64,000 nucleotides of DNA, taken from Acinetobacter halotolerans (GTDB taxonomy: Bacteria > Pseudomonadota > Gammaproteobacteria > Pseudomonadales > Moraxellaceae). The notes below the pieces were generated by a model that worked only from the letters and a program-made list of their open reading frames with translations, was not told the origin of the DNA and made no database searches. Shown piece by piece: positions 47,535 to 56,555 of the stretch. The stretch covers positions 1-64,000 of the forward strand of contig NZ_SGIM01000009.1 in NCBI RefSeq assembly GCF_004208515.1. The letters are read 5' to 3'. How positions within the stretch are numbered: the stretch's first letter is position 1; each line of letters begins with the position of its first letter. The translations under genes and the position numbers were made by a program.

Positions 47535-48650
47535 ATGTCATATGAAGTCGTACACCTGACAACAGTTCATCCAAGGAGTGATACACGAATTTTAATTAAA
47601 GAGTGTTCCTCATTAGCCCGAAAGTACAAGCTTGCATTAATTGTTGCTGATGGGCTTGGGGGAGAATGTAAGAATGGTATTAATATTTTTGATATAGGGA
47701 AATTTAATGGTCGCTTAAATAGAGTCAAGAATGCCTCTAAAGCAATGTATCTTAAAGCTATTGATCTTGATGCTAAGATTTATCATGTTCATGATCCAGA
47801 GTTAATACCTGTTGGGCTAAAATTAAAAAAAGCAGGAAAAAAAGTTATTTTTGATGCACATGAAGATCTGCCCAAACAAATTTTGACTAAGCATTATTTA
47901 AACCCTTTAGTAAAAAAAATATTGTCGACTTTAATAGAGTTTTATGAAAGAAAACAATGTTGTAAGTTTGATGGGATTGTTGCAGCTACACCCTATATTC
48001 GTGATAAATTTAAAAAAATTAATAAAAATGTTGTAGATATTAATAATTTTCCAGTTGTAGATGAATTTTTTTATGATCCTAATTTGTTTAATTCAAATCC
48101 TTTGAATTCCGTTTGCTATGTTGGTGCAATAGATATTGCTCGTGGTGTAGGGAATAATATAGAAGCACTACCTACTGATGGTTATATAAGTCTACTATTA
48201 GCTGGAAGATTTAGTAATGATAAATTCCATGATAGTTGTCGCAAGCAGTCAGGCTGGGAGAATGTCAAATATTACGGTTTTGCTGATCGAAAATTAGTAC
48301 AAGAAATTTTTTCAAATTCATTTGCTGGGCTTGTGACTTTATTGCCTATGCCAAGTTATTTAGACTCCTTACCTGTCAAAATGTTTGAATATATGGCATA
48401 TGGATTACCCGTTATCGCTTCTGATTTCCCATATTGGAGAGAAATTATTGAAAAATATGAATGTGGCATATGTGTTGATCCTTGCGATGTAAATGCTATT
48501 AGATCAGCAATAAGTCTTTTATCCAGTGATTTACAGCTTTGTAAAAATTTAGGTAATAATGGTCGTAAGGCGGTATTAGAAATATTTAACTGGGATAAAG
48601 AGGAAGAGAAACTTTTTGATTTTTATTTAAAATTACTAAATGAAACTTAA
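47535..48650 (+). CDS. GT4-family glycosyltransferase (second, WbpH-like)
   Basis: A 371-residue GT-B enzyme with an N-terminal VVHLTTVHPRSDTRI and YHVHDPELIPVG..FDAHEDLP, and a C-terminal donor motif SLPVKMFEYMAYGLPVIASDFPYWREII. This layout resembles WbpH-type transferases of aminouronic acid polysaccharides, which fits the dga genes. AGGAG lies upstream. Its exact linkage is unknown. Confidence 0.87.
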   Translation: MSYEVVHLTTVHPRSDTRILIKECSSLARKYKLALIVADGLGGECKNGINIFDIGKFNGRLNRVKNASKAMYLKAIDLDAKIYHVHDPELIPVGLKLKKAGKKVIFDAHEDLPKQILTKHYLNPLVKKILSTLIEFYERKQCCKFDGIVAATPYIRDKFKKINKNVVDINNFPVVDEFFYDPNLFNSNPLNSVCYVGAIDIARGVGNNIEALPTDGYISLLLAGRFSNDKFHDSCRKQSGWENVKYYGFADRKLVQEIFSNSFAGLVTLLPMPSYLDSLPVKMFEYMAYGLPVIASDFPYWREIIEKYECGICVDPCDVNAIRSAISLLSSDLQLCKNLGNNGRKAVLEIFNWDKEEEKLFDFYLKLLNET

Positions 48651-48665
48651 TTAGGAAGAAATAAA

Positions 48666-49889
48666 ATGAAAGTTGTTTATCTCCATCAATACTTTAACAC
48701 ACCTAATATGTCTGGTGGTACGAGATCATATGAGATGGCAAAGCGGTTAGTTATTGCTGGACACGAAGTTCATATGGTAACTTCATGGGTGAGAGAAACT
48801 GAGGAAAAAGAATGGTTTAATGAGGATGTTGAAGGGATTAAAGTTCATTGGTTTCCAAATCCATATAATAATAAAATGTCTTTTAAGCAGCGTATTCAAG
48901 CTTTTTTCCGCTTTGCCTATGCAGCAATGAAAAAAGTATCATCAATTGAAGCTGATGTAATTTTTGCTACTAGTACACCATTAACTATTGCTATTCCTGC
49001 TGTATTGGGTGCACGAAAACAGAAAATTCCAATGGTCTTTGAAGTGAGGGATTTATGGCCTGAAGTCCCTATTGCTATGGGTATTCTAAATAAGCCATAT
49101 CAAATTTTCTTGGCTAAAAAGTTAGAAAAATGGGCATACAAAAATTCTAGCCATGTGGTAACTCTATCTTCAGGAATGAAAGAAGGTGTAGTAAAAACGG
49201 GGTTTCCATTAGATAAAATAACGGTTATCCCGAATAGCTCCGATAATGCTTTATTTGATGTAGAAGAGGCTGCTTTTGAGCAATTTAAAAAAGAGAATAC
49301 ATGGTTGCCAAAAGGCAAGGTATTAATCTATACAGGTACCTTTGGAATGGTAAATGATGTCGGAGTTGCTGTTCAATTAGCGAAAGAGTTGAAAAGTCGA
49401 AAATCTGATATTTGTATTTTACTGATTGGTGATGGATTAGAATATGACAAAATTTACAGAGATGCTCAAAATTCAGGAGTATTGAATGAGACACTGTTTA
49501 TTCGTAAACAAGTACCTAAAAATGAAATACCATTTTTTCTTAAATATGCTGCGATAGCATCGAGCTTCGCTATAGACATTCCTGCTATCCAAGCAAACTC
49601 AGCGAACAAATTTTTTGATGCTTTAGCGGCATCTAAACCCATTTTAATAAATTATGGTGGATGGCAAAAAGATATTATCGAACATAAGCAGTGTGGGATA
49701 GTTGCTTGGAAAATGACTACCGCACAGATTGTGGATGAACTAGAGTCTTTATTAAATGATAAACGTAAATATGATACTTTTTGTAGGAATGCAAAAGTGC
49801 TTGCCTTAAATGATTTCTCTCGCGACCGCTTGGCAAAACAATTAGAAATTGTATTAAGAGAAAACTGTAAAGAAAAGGTTGTAAATTGA
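48666..49889 (+). CDS. GT4-family glycosyltransferase (third, WbuB-like)
   Basis: A 407-residue GT-B enzyme of the WbuB group with N-terminal YLHQYFNTPNMSGGTRSYE, EVRDLWPEVPI, and a C-terminal donor region around IQANSANKFFDALAASKPILINYGGW. It lies directly before the initiating transferase, a position where K-locus transferases often add the second sugar. Its stop shares one base with the next start (TGATG). Confidence 0.88.
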   Translation: MKVVYLHQYFNTPNMSGGTRSYEMAKRLVIAGHEVHMVTSWVRETEEKEWFNEDVEGIKVHWFPNPYNNKMSFKQRIQAFFRFAYAAMKKVSSIEADVIFATSTPLTIAIPAVLGARKQKIPMVFEVRDLWPEVPIAMGILNKPYQIFLAKKLEKWAYKNSSHVVTLSSGMKEGVVKTGFPLDKITVIPNSSDNALFDVEEAAFEQFKKENTWLPKGKVLIYTGTFGMVNDVGVAVQLAKELKSRKSDICILLIGDGLEYDKIYRDAQNSGVLNETLFIRKQVPKNEIPFFLKYAAIASSFAIDIPAIQANSANKFFDALAASKPILINYGGWQKDIIEHKQCGIVAWKMTTAQIVDELESLLNDKRKYDTFCRNAKVLALNDFSRDRLAKQLEIVLRENCKEKVVN

Positions 49890-50500
49890 TGAAACGTTTA
49901 CTAGATATCATCATTGCTTCATCTGCGCTGATTCTACTCTCACCTTTATATTTTTATGTCGCTTATAAAGTAAAAAAGAATTTAGGTTCGCCTGTGTTAT
50001 TTCGCCAAGTACGCCCAGGTTTACATGGGAAGCCGTTCGAAATGATCAAGTTTCGCACGATGAAGGATGCAGTTGATGCACACGGCAATCCATTACCTGA
50101 TAATGAGCGTTTGACTCCATTTGGTAAAATGTTACGTTCTAGCAGTTTGGATGAAATGCCTGAGCTGTGGAATGTGATTAAAGGTGATATGAGTATAGTT
50201 GGTCCTCGTCCTTTATTGATGGAATATTTACCACTTTATAATAAAGAGCAGGCGAAACGTCATGATGTGCGTCCAGGCATGACAGGGCATGCCCAGGTCA
50301 ATGGGCGTAATGCGATTAGTTGGGAAGAAAAATTCAAACTGGATACTTGGTATGTTGAAAATCGATCGCTTTGGTTAGATTTTAAAATTATGTTGCAGAC
50401 GGTTAAAAAAGTCATTGCCAAAGATGATATCAATGAGGCAGGCGAAGCAACGATGACCAAATTTACAGGTTCAACACCGGACAAGCAGAATGAACGCTAA
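49889..50500 (+). CDS. Initiating sugar-phosphate transferase (Itr, PglC-like)
   Basis: A 203-residue membrane phosphoglycosyltransferase with one N-terminal re-entrant helix (LLDIIIASSALILLSPLYFYVAY). The family core follows: VLFRQVRPGLHGKPFEMIKFRTM, SLDEMPELWNVIKGDMSIVGPRPLL, and RPGMTGHAQVNGRNAISWEEKF. It moves a sugar-1-phosphate to undecaprenyl phosphate and so starts the repeat. The next three genes point to QuiNAc4NAc as that sugar. An open TTG at 49886 is not needed; the ATG at 49889 is used. Confidence 0.92.
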   Translation: MKRLLDIIIASSALILLSPLYFYVAYKVKKNLGSPVLFRQVRPGLHGKPFEMIKFRTMKDAVDAHGNPLPDNERLTPFGKMLRSSSLDEMPELWNVIKGDMSIVGPRPLLMEYLPLYNKEQAKRHDVRPGMTGHAQVNGRNAISWEEKFKLDTWYVENRSLWLDFKIMLQTVKKVIAKDDINEAGEATMTKFTGSTPDKQNER

Positions 50501-51149
50501 TATTTATGCTGTTTATGGAGCTTCGGGGTGTGGACGAAGCTTAATGCCTGTCGCTCGTCAGCAATTACAGCGTTTGGGAGTTCAGGCTGATCTTTATTTT
50601 ATCGATGATAGCCTAGAAGATTCTCAGACGGTTAATGGCCATATAGCCATAAATTATCAAACTTTTAAAAATTTGGATGCTACTGATAAACATGTACTGA
50701 TTGCGATTGCGAATAGTCAAATTCGTGAAAAAATTGCAAATCAGCTATCCATTGATGGTATCCAATTATGGACAGTAAAAGCGGATAATAGTGTGATGAT
50801 GGATAATATTGAAATCGGTGAAGGAGCAGCATTAAGCCCTTTTGTTTCAATTACATCAAATATAAAAATCGGTAAATGCTTTCATGCAAATTTATATAGC
50901 TATGTAGAACATGACTGCATCATTGGTGACTATGTCACTTTTGCGCCAGGTGTAAAGTGTAATGGCAATATTCATATTGAAGATCATGCTTATATTGGTA
51001 CTGGTGCGGTGATTAAACAGGGAACACCTGACAAGCCTTTAGTCATTGGAAAAGGTGCGATTGTTGGCATGGGTGCTGTGGTGACTAAGAGTGTTCCGCC
51101 AGGCGTGACTGTCGTAGGAAATCCTGCACGGATTTTAGAGAAAAAATAA
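50490..51149 (+). CDS. UDP-sugar 4-N-acetyltransferase, PglD/NeuD-like
   Basis: A 219-residue acetyltransferase with an N-terminal nucleotide-sugar-binding domain (YAVYGASGCGRSLMPVARQQL) and a C-terminal hexapeptide beta-helix (IEIGEGAALSPFVSITSNIKIGKCFHANLYSYVEHDCIIGDYVTFAPGVKCNG). It should acetylate the 4-amino group of UDP-GlcNAc-derived 4-amino-6-deoxy sugar. It overlaps the preceding gene by 11 bases. Confidence 0.87.
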   Translation: MNANIYAVYGASGCGRSLMPVARQQLQRLGVQADLYFIDDSLEDSQTVNGHIAINYQTFKNLDATDKHVLIAIANSQIREKIANQLSIDGIQLWTVKADNSVMMDNIEIGEGAALSPFVSITSNIKIGKCFHANLYSYVEHDCIIGDYVTFAPGVKCNGNIHIEDHAYIGTGAVIKQGTPDKPLVIGKGAIVGMGAVVTKSVPPGVTVVGNPARILEKK

Positions 51150-51180
51150 ACTTTGTAGTGAACGAATTGGGAATATAAAT

Positions 51181-52356
51181 ATGTTAAACACAGCATTTGA
51201 GCCATGGCCGAGTTTTACTCAACAAGAAGCCGATGCCGTATCGAGAGTATTACTTTCAAACAAAGTAAACTATTGGACAGGGCAAGAATGCCGTGAGTTT
51301 GAGAAAGAGTTTGCAGCATTTTCAGGAACACGATTTGCTGTTGCCTTGGCAAATGGAACGGTGGCATTAGATGTTGCGCTCAAAGCTTTAGGCATCGGCG
51401 CTGGTGATGATGTGATCGTAACTTCACGAACTTTCCTTGCCTCAGCGAGTTCAATCGTGACAGCCGGTGCAAACCCGATTTTTGCTGATGTTGAATTAGA
51501 CTCTCAAAATATTTCTAGACGGACCATCGAAGCGGTTTTGACACCGAAGACCAAAGCGATTATTTGTGTGCACTTGGCAGGTTGGATGTGTGATATGGAT
51601 CCGATTATGCAGCTTGCTGAAGAAAAAGGTTTATACGTCATTGAAGATTGTGCTCAAGCACATGGCGCACAATATAATGGTAAACCCGCTGGATCAATTG
51701 GTCATATTTCAGCTTGGTCATTTTGCCAAGATAAAATTATGACTACCGGGGGCGAAGGTGGTATGGTCACCACCAATGATGAGAGTCTTTGGAAGAAAAT
51801 GTGGTCTTATAAGGATCATGGCAAAAGCTTTGACAGTATTTATAATAAACAGCACCCGCCAGGTTTCCGTTGGTTACATGATTCATTTGGAACCAACTGG
51901 CGTATGATGGAAATGCAAGCCGTGATTGGTCGAATTCAATTAACACGAATGCCTGAATGGACTAAAAATAGAACCCAACATGCAGAGAAAATATTCAAGG
52001 CATTTGAAAACTCTCCGTACTTCACAGTACATCGTCCAGCAGATAACTATGTACACGCGCACTATAAATGTTATGTACAGATAAATTTGGATAGGCTGCC
52101 TGAAGGGTGGTCGCGTGATCGAGTGATGCAAGAAATCAATGCTCTACAAGTGCCGTGCTTCAGCGGTTCATGTTCTGAGGTTTATTTGGAACATGCTTTT
52201 GATAGTACCCCTTGGCGACCTGCTGAACGTTTGAAAAATGCAAAGCAATTGGGTGAAACTAGTTTAATGTTCTTAGTTCACCCTAATTTGAGTGAAGAAA
52301 GCCTTACAAAAACTATAGATGCTATTCAAAAAGTACAAGCAGCTATAGCTAGTTAA
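51181..52356 (+). CDS. UDP-4-keto-6-deoxy sugar aminotransferase, PglE-like
   Basis: A 391-residue PLP enzyme of the DegT/DnrJ/EryC1 family. The PLP lysine is Lys185 in SFCQDKIMTTGGEGG; LANGTVALDVALKALGIG and EDCAQAHGAQYNG are further landmarks. It aminates C4 of the keto sugar formed by Gdr. A terminator follows directly, so gdr behind it may have its own promoter. Confidence 0.9.
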   Translation: MLNTAFEPWPSFTQQEADAVSRVLLSNKVNYWTGQECREFEKEFAAFSGTRFAVALANGTVALDVALKALGIGAGDDVIVTSRTFLASASSIVTAGANPIFADVELDSQNISRRTIEAVLTPKTKAIICVHLAGWMCDMDPIMQLAEEKGLYVIEDCAQAHGAQYNGKPAGSIGHISAWSFCQDKIMTTGGEGGMVTTNDESLWKKMWSYKDHGKSFDSIYNKQHPPGFRWLHDSFGTNWRMMEMQAVIGRIQLTRMPEWTKNRTQHAEKIFKAFENSPYFTVHRPADNYVHAHYKCYVQINLDRLPEGWSRDRVMQEINALQVPCFSGSCSEVYLEHAFDSTPWRPAERLKNAKQLGETSLMFLVHPNLSEESLTKTIDAIQKVQAAIAS

Positions 52357-52376
52357 AATCAGTAACTAATCAATAG

Positions 52377-52413
52377 AAAATAGCAGGATATGAGACGTAT
52401 ATCCTGCTATTTT
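52377..52413 (+). terminator. Internal terminator between the aminotransferase gene and gdr
   Basis: Arms AAAATAGCAGGATAT and ATATCCTGCTATTTT are perfect over 15 bp with a seven-base loop, but the T tract is short. It separates the variable K genes from gdr and the conserved sugar genes. Confidence 0.75.
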
Positions 52414-52507
52414 AAGTATTGCGTATTTGATGTGTAAAAGTTATTTCTAGTTACATCAGAAGTGCGTATAAAGATCAAACTGAATGTGGGATGATTAGAA
52501 GATCACT

Positions 52508-54382
52508 GTGAAAAAGATTATTCATCAATTTGCCTCAGCGCCAAGGCTATATAAACAGTTTTTCCTTGTTTTTTTGGATATTTTAGCTTTTCCTGTCATT
52601 TTGTGGCTGTGTTATGTCATTCGTTTATTTGATTTGAAAGCAGATGTTGTTTCAGGCCTTGATCATGGGGCTGTTTTCATTAGCTTGATTGCGATTTGCT
52701 GCCTTGCCCTTACAGGGGTATATCGTTTTATTGTCCGAACCTTTAATGAAGTCTTTATCGTCAAATTAGCACTGGCTGTTTTTCTGACTATGCTGGCTTT
52801 ATATGTACTGACATATATCACCAAAGCATATATTCCGATGTCTATTCCGTTTATGTTCGGTTTTATGATGTTTACGTGGGTTTGGACGAGTCGGGCGTTT
52901 ATTCGTTTTGTGGTCAAAGTTTCATTTTATTCAGAGCTGGGGCGTAAACGGATTGCAATCTATGGTGCTGGTGATGCGGGACAGCAAATTGCAGCGGCAT
53001 TACATCGTTCAGATGATCATCTGCCGATCTTTTTTATTGATGATTATGCTTCGTTACAAGGGCAAATCGTTGGCGGTTTAAAAGTCTACTCTGTTGAAAA
53101 AGCATTACAATGTTTTGAAAAAGAACATATTGATGAAATTTTACTTGCACTGCCTTCGGTTGGACGAGTACGAAAAACTGAAATTATTCAACAATTTGAA
53201 TCTTCCGGTTTAAAGATCACTGAATTACCAGGTTTGACTCAGTTAGTCGATGGGGAAATCAGAGTTTCCGACATTCAAGAAGTCGATATTATTGATTTAC
53301 TCGGACGTGATCCTATTCCTCCAATTGCACATCTTTTGGTTAAAAATATTCAAGCCAAAGTAGTGATGGTCACGGGTGCAGGTGGTTCGATTGGTTCAGA
53401 GTTGTGTCGTCAAATTATTAAAAATCAACCGAAACTATTGGTTTTGTATGAGTTAACCGAATTTGCTTTATACAGTATTGATAAAGAATTACGTTTAACT
53501 GCAAACTGTGAGATTGTATCGATTTTGGGTACAGTACAAGATCAACAAAAATTAGAACGAATTATTGAACAGTACCAAGTGCAAACGGTCTATCACGCTG
53601 CTGCTTATAAACATGTGCCTTTGGTTGAATGCAATCCAATTGCAGGTTTAAAAAATAATGCGATTGGTACTGCAAATAGTTTAAATGCAGCCGTAGAAAA
53701 AGGCGTTGAAACATTTGTTTTGATTTCAACTGATAAAGCAGTTCGACCGACCAATGTCATGGGGGCATCTAAGCGTATGGCAGAGTTATATTGCCAAGCG
53801 GTTGCTGAAACTAATCCCTCTACTCAAATTAGTATTGTTCGTTTTGGTAATGTTTTAGGTTCTTCAGGTTCAGTTGTACCCTTGTTTAAACAGCAAATTG
53901 CAGTCGGTGGTCCGATTACTGTGACTCATCCCGATGTAACGCGTTATTTTATGACCATTCCTGAAGCTTCGCAGCTGGTTATTCAAGCTGGAGCATTAGG
54001 TGCAGGTGGGGATGTGTTCTTGTTGGACATGGGTGAACCTGTTCGAATTCAAGATTTGGCACGTCAAATGATCAAATTGAGTGGCCTAAAAGTTCGTGAG
54101 CTTGGTTCTACTGAGGGTGATATTGAAATTGCTTATAGCGGTTTACGCCCAGGTGAAAAGCTCTATGAAGAACTATTGATTGATCAGGATAATACTGAAT
54201 ATACGCAACATACTCGGATTTTACGTTCATTTGAAAAGCATTATCCATTACAAGAAATACAAGCGATTTTTGCTAAAATTAATCAAATGACCGCAGTCGA
54301 TCATGATGTGGATTGGGCTTTAACACAGCTTGAGCATTATGTAGACGGTTATAAGCGTAGTGGTGACGTTCGAGTTAACTAA
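52508..54382 (+). CDS. gdr: UDP-GlcNAc 4,6-dehydratase Gdr (PglF/WbpM type)
   Basis: A 624-residue membrane-bound dehydratase. Four N-terminal membrane helices (residues 15-135) precede a CoA-binding-like Rossmann domain (IAIYGAGDAGQQIAAAL) and the catalytic SDR domain with TGAGGSIGSELCRQI near residue 290. The catalytic region STDKAVRPTNVMGASKRMAEL has Met in place of the usual Tyr, as in WbpM-type enzymes. It makes UDP-4-keto-6-deoxy-GlcNAc, the precursor of QuiNAc4NAc. The start is GTG at 52508. Confidence 0.94.
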   Translation: MKKIIHQFASAPRLYKQFFLVFLDILAFPVILWLCYVIRLFDLKADVVSGLDHGAVFISLIAICCLALTGVYRFIVRTFNEVFIVKLALAVFLTMLALYVLTYITKAYIPMSIPFMFGFMMFTWVWTSRAFIRFVVKVSFYSELGRKRIAIYGAGDAGQQIAAALHRSDDHLPIFFIDDYASLQGQIVGGLKVYSVEKALQCFEKEHIDEILLALPSVGRVRKTEIIQQFESSGLKITELPGLTQLVDGEIRVSDIQEVDIIDLLGRDPIPPIAHLLVKNIQAKVVMVTGAGGSIGSELCRQIIKNQPKLLVLYELTEFALYSIDKELRLTANCEIVSILGTVQDQQKLERIIEQYQVQTVYHAAAYKHVPLVECNPIAGLKNNAIGTANSLNAAVEKGVETFVLISTDKAVRPTNVMGASKRMAELYCQAVAETNPSTQISIVRFGNVLGSSGSVVPLFKQQIAVGGPITVTHPDVTRYFMTIPEASQLVIQAGALGAGGDVFLLDMGEPVRIQDLARQMIKLSGLKVRELGSTEGDIEIAYSGLRPGEKLYEELLIDQDNTEYTQHTRILRSFEKHYPLQEIQAIFAKINQMTAVDHDVDWALTQLEHYVDGYKRSGDVRVN

Positions 54383-54395
54383 ATTGAGAAATAAT

Positions 54396-55274
54396 ATGAT
54401 CAAAAAAGCAATCTTACCTGTAGCGGGTTTAGGTACACGGTTTTTACCAGCGAGTAAGTCAATTCCAAAAGAAATGGTCACTGTGGTCGATCGTCCAGCG
54501 ATTGAATATGTGGTTCGAGAGGCGGTCGAGGCAGGTATTGAACAAATTATTTTAGTGACACACTCCTCCAAAGCTTCGATTGAAAATTATTTTGATCGTA
54601 ACTTTGAACTTGAAACCACGCTAGAACAAAAAAAGAAATTCGATTTACTCAAAGAAATTACGGATATTTTGCCTAAGCATGTCAGTGTGATTAGTGTGCG
54701 CCAGCCTCAACCTTTAGGGTTGGGTCATGCAGTATTATGTGCTAAAGATATTGTGGGTGATGAAGCTTTTGCTGTGTTATTACCCGATGTTTTAGTTAAA
54801 AATAATCAGTATACAGAAAATGATCTGTCTTTGATGATTCAGCGGTTTCAACAATCTCAAGCGTCCCAGATTATGGTTGAAGCTGTGCCTGATCATTTAG
54901 TTGATCAATATGGTATTGTGGATGTTGCCGTTTCGCCGAATGAAGGTGAAAGTGTCATCATGCAAGGGATTGTTGAAAAGCCAGCAGTGGGCAGCGCACC
55001 CTCGAATTTGTCGGTGGTGGGGCGTTATATTTTGCCAGCGCAAATCATGGCATTGTTAGAAACAACACCTCGTGGGGCTGGAAATGAAATTCAATTGACT
55101 GATGCGATTGCGGCATTACAGCAGTCACAGACAGTCGAAGCTTATCGTATGAAAGGTCAAACTTTTGACTGCGGAAGCAAGATCGGATATCTCAAAGCGG
55201 TATTGCACTATGGTATTGAACATCCAAAGTTGGGTGCTGATTTTAAGGGCTTAATTCAAGAATTGGCCCTCTAA
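54396..55274 (+). CDS. galU: UTP-glucose-1-phosphate uridylyltransferase
   Basis: A 292-residue nucleotidyltransferase forming UDP-glucose. The signature AILPVAGLGTRFLPASKSIPKEM, the VVDRPAIEYVV segment and GLGHAVLCAKD are present. The ATG at 54396 gives the normal N-terminus (MIKKAILPVAG); the frame is open to 54360 inside gdr. It opens the conserved galU-ugd-gpi segment of the K locus. Confidence 0.96.
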   Translation: MIKKAILPVAGLGTRFLPASKSIPKEMVTVVDRPAIEYVVREAVEAGIEQIILVTHSSKASIENYFDRNFELETTLEQKKKFDLLKEITDILPKHVSVISVRQPQPLGLGHAVLCAKDIVGDEAFAVLLPDVLVKNNQYTENDLSLMIQRFQQSQASQIMVEAVPDHLVDQYGIVDVAVSPNEGESVIMQGIVEKPAVGSAPSNLSVVGRYILPAQIMALLETTPRGAGNEIQLTDAIAALQQSQTVEAYRMKGQTFDCGSKIGYLKAVLHYGIEHPKLGADFKGLIQELAL

Positions 55275-55284
55275 TTTAGGGTTA

Positions 55285-56550
55285 ATGGTTATGAAAGTCG
55301 CAATCTTTGGTAATACTTTATATGCTGGAGTGATGTCCGCGTTATTGTCGGAATCAGGGCACTCCGTATATTGGTGTTCGCATCTCCATGTTGCAACGGA
55401 TGATCTGCAATATTCATTTCATGATGAAAATGTCAGTCATTTATTGGAGAAACAACGACAAAGCGGTTTTCTAAAGTATAGTGAGTTTGAACAGATACCT
55501 TTAGATATTGATGCCTATCTTTTTAGTTTTAATCAGACCCAAGAACCGCAAGTTTATCAATTATTAAATGCGCTCAAACAACGTCCGATTATTCATCCCA
55601 AATTAATGATCAATGCTTCAACCTTTGGTTTGCATGGCACAGAAAGATTCCAACAGATATTGTCAGATGATGACTGGGTCTATTTACCTGATACCGTTCA
55701 GGAAGGAAATGCTTTACAGAGCTTAACAGAGGCAAAACAACTAATCGTTGGATGTATTCAGGTGGATGTGCAAGCCAAAGTGAAAGAGCTGTTAAGACCC
55801 TTTTTTCCTTTAGCACAGCATTATTTATTTATGCCGGTTTTAGATGCGGAATTTACTAAGCTGAGTATTTCTGGCATGTTGGCGACACGGATTAGTTATA
55901 TCAATGATCTTGCGGTTGTGGCAGAAAAGTTAGGCATTGATATTGCTTCAGTCCGTCAGGGAATGGCTGCGGATAATCGGATTGGCACGGCTTATTTAGC
56001 GCCTGGTGCTGGTTTTGGTGGTGAAAACTTTTCACATGATATTTTGACGCTTTCAAATACTGTGGCCAATACGGGTGTCAAAAGCCAGTTGCTTGCTCAA
56101 GTTTGGGAAATCAATGAACAGCAGAAAGAAATTCTCTTTCGTAAGTTCTGGAATTATTATCGGGGTGACTTACAAGGCAAAACAGTTGCCATTTGGGGCG
56201 CTTCTTTTAAAGAGAATACCTCGAGTATTCAACAGTCCCCGATTCATCAAATGTTGGCTGCACTCTGGGCGCAGGGGGTTACTGTTCAATTACATGATCC
56301 ACAAGCCTTAGAAGAAATTAGTACGATGTATGGTCAGCGTGATGATCTTATCTTATGTGATGATCAATATGACGCTGTTCAAGCTGCGCATGGTTTATGT
56401 GTCTTGACGGCGTGGAAACAATATTGGAGTCCTGACTTTAAGCAATTGGCACAGTGCATGGCACATCCTTTAATTTTAGATGGGCGTAATATTTATGACC
56501 CACAATATGTCAAAGCACAAGGCTTTGCATATATGGGTGTGGGGCGTTAA
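55285..56550 (+). CDS. ugd: UDP-glucose 6-dehydrogenase-like protein Ugd, catalytic Cys not conserved
   Basis: A 421-residue protein of the UDP-glucose/GDP-mannose dehydrogenase family. Its position and overall length match the ugd gene of Acinetobacter K loci. Yet the motif normally reading GGSCFPKD is GGENFSHD at residues 245-252, so the catalytic cysteine is Asn248. The NAD motif GxGxxG is also degenerate (GNTLYA). The C-terminal UDP-binding fold is still visible ([19 protein letters not shown]). It may be inactive, regulatory, or work by another residue. By contrast, Gna in this window keeps its cysteine. Confidence 0.85.
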   Translation: MVMKVAIFGNTLYAGVMSALLSESGHSVYWCSHLHVATDDLQYSFHDENVSHLLEKQRQSGFLKYSEFEQIPLDIDAYLFSFNQTQEPQVYQLLNALKQRPIIHPKLMINASTFGLHGTERFQQILSDDDWVYLPDTVQEGNALQSLTEAKQLIVGCIQVDVQAKVKELLRPFFPLAQHYLFMPVLDAEFTKLSISGMLATRISYINDLAVVAEKLGIDIASVRQGMAADNRIGTAYLAPGAGFGGENFSHDILTLSNTVANTGVKSQLLAQVWEINEQQKEILFRKFWNYYRGDLQGKTVAIWGASFKENTSSIQQSPIHQMLAALWAQGVTVQLHDPQALEEISTMYGQRDDLILCDDQYDAVQAAHGLCVLTAWKQYWSPDFKQLAQCMAHPLILDGRNIYDPQYVKAQGFAYMGVGR

Positions 56551-56555
56551 TTATG

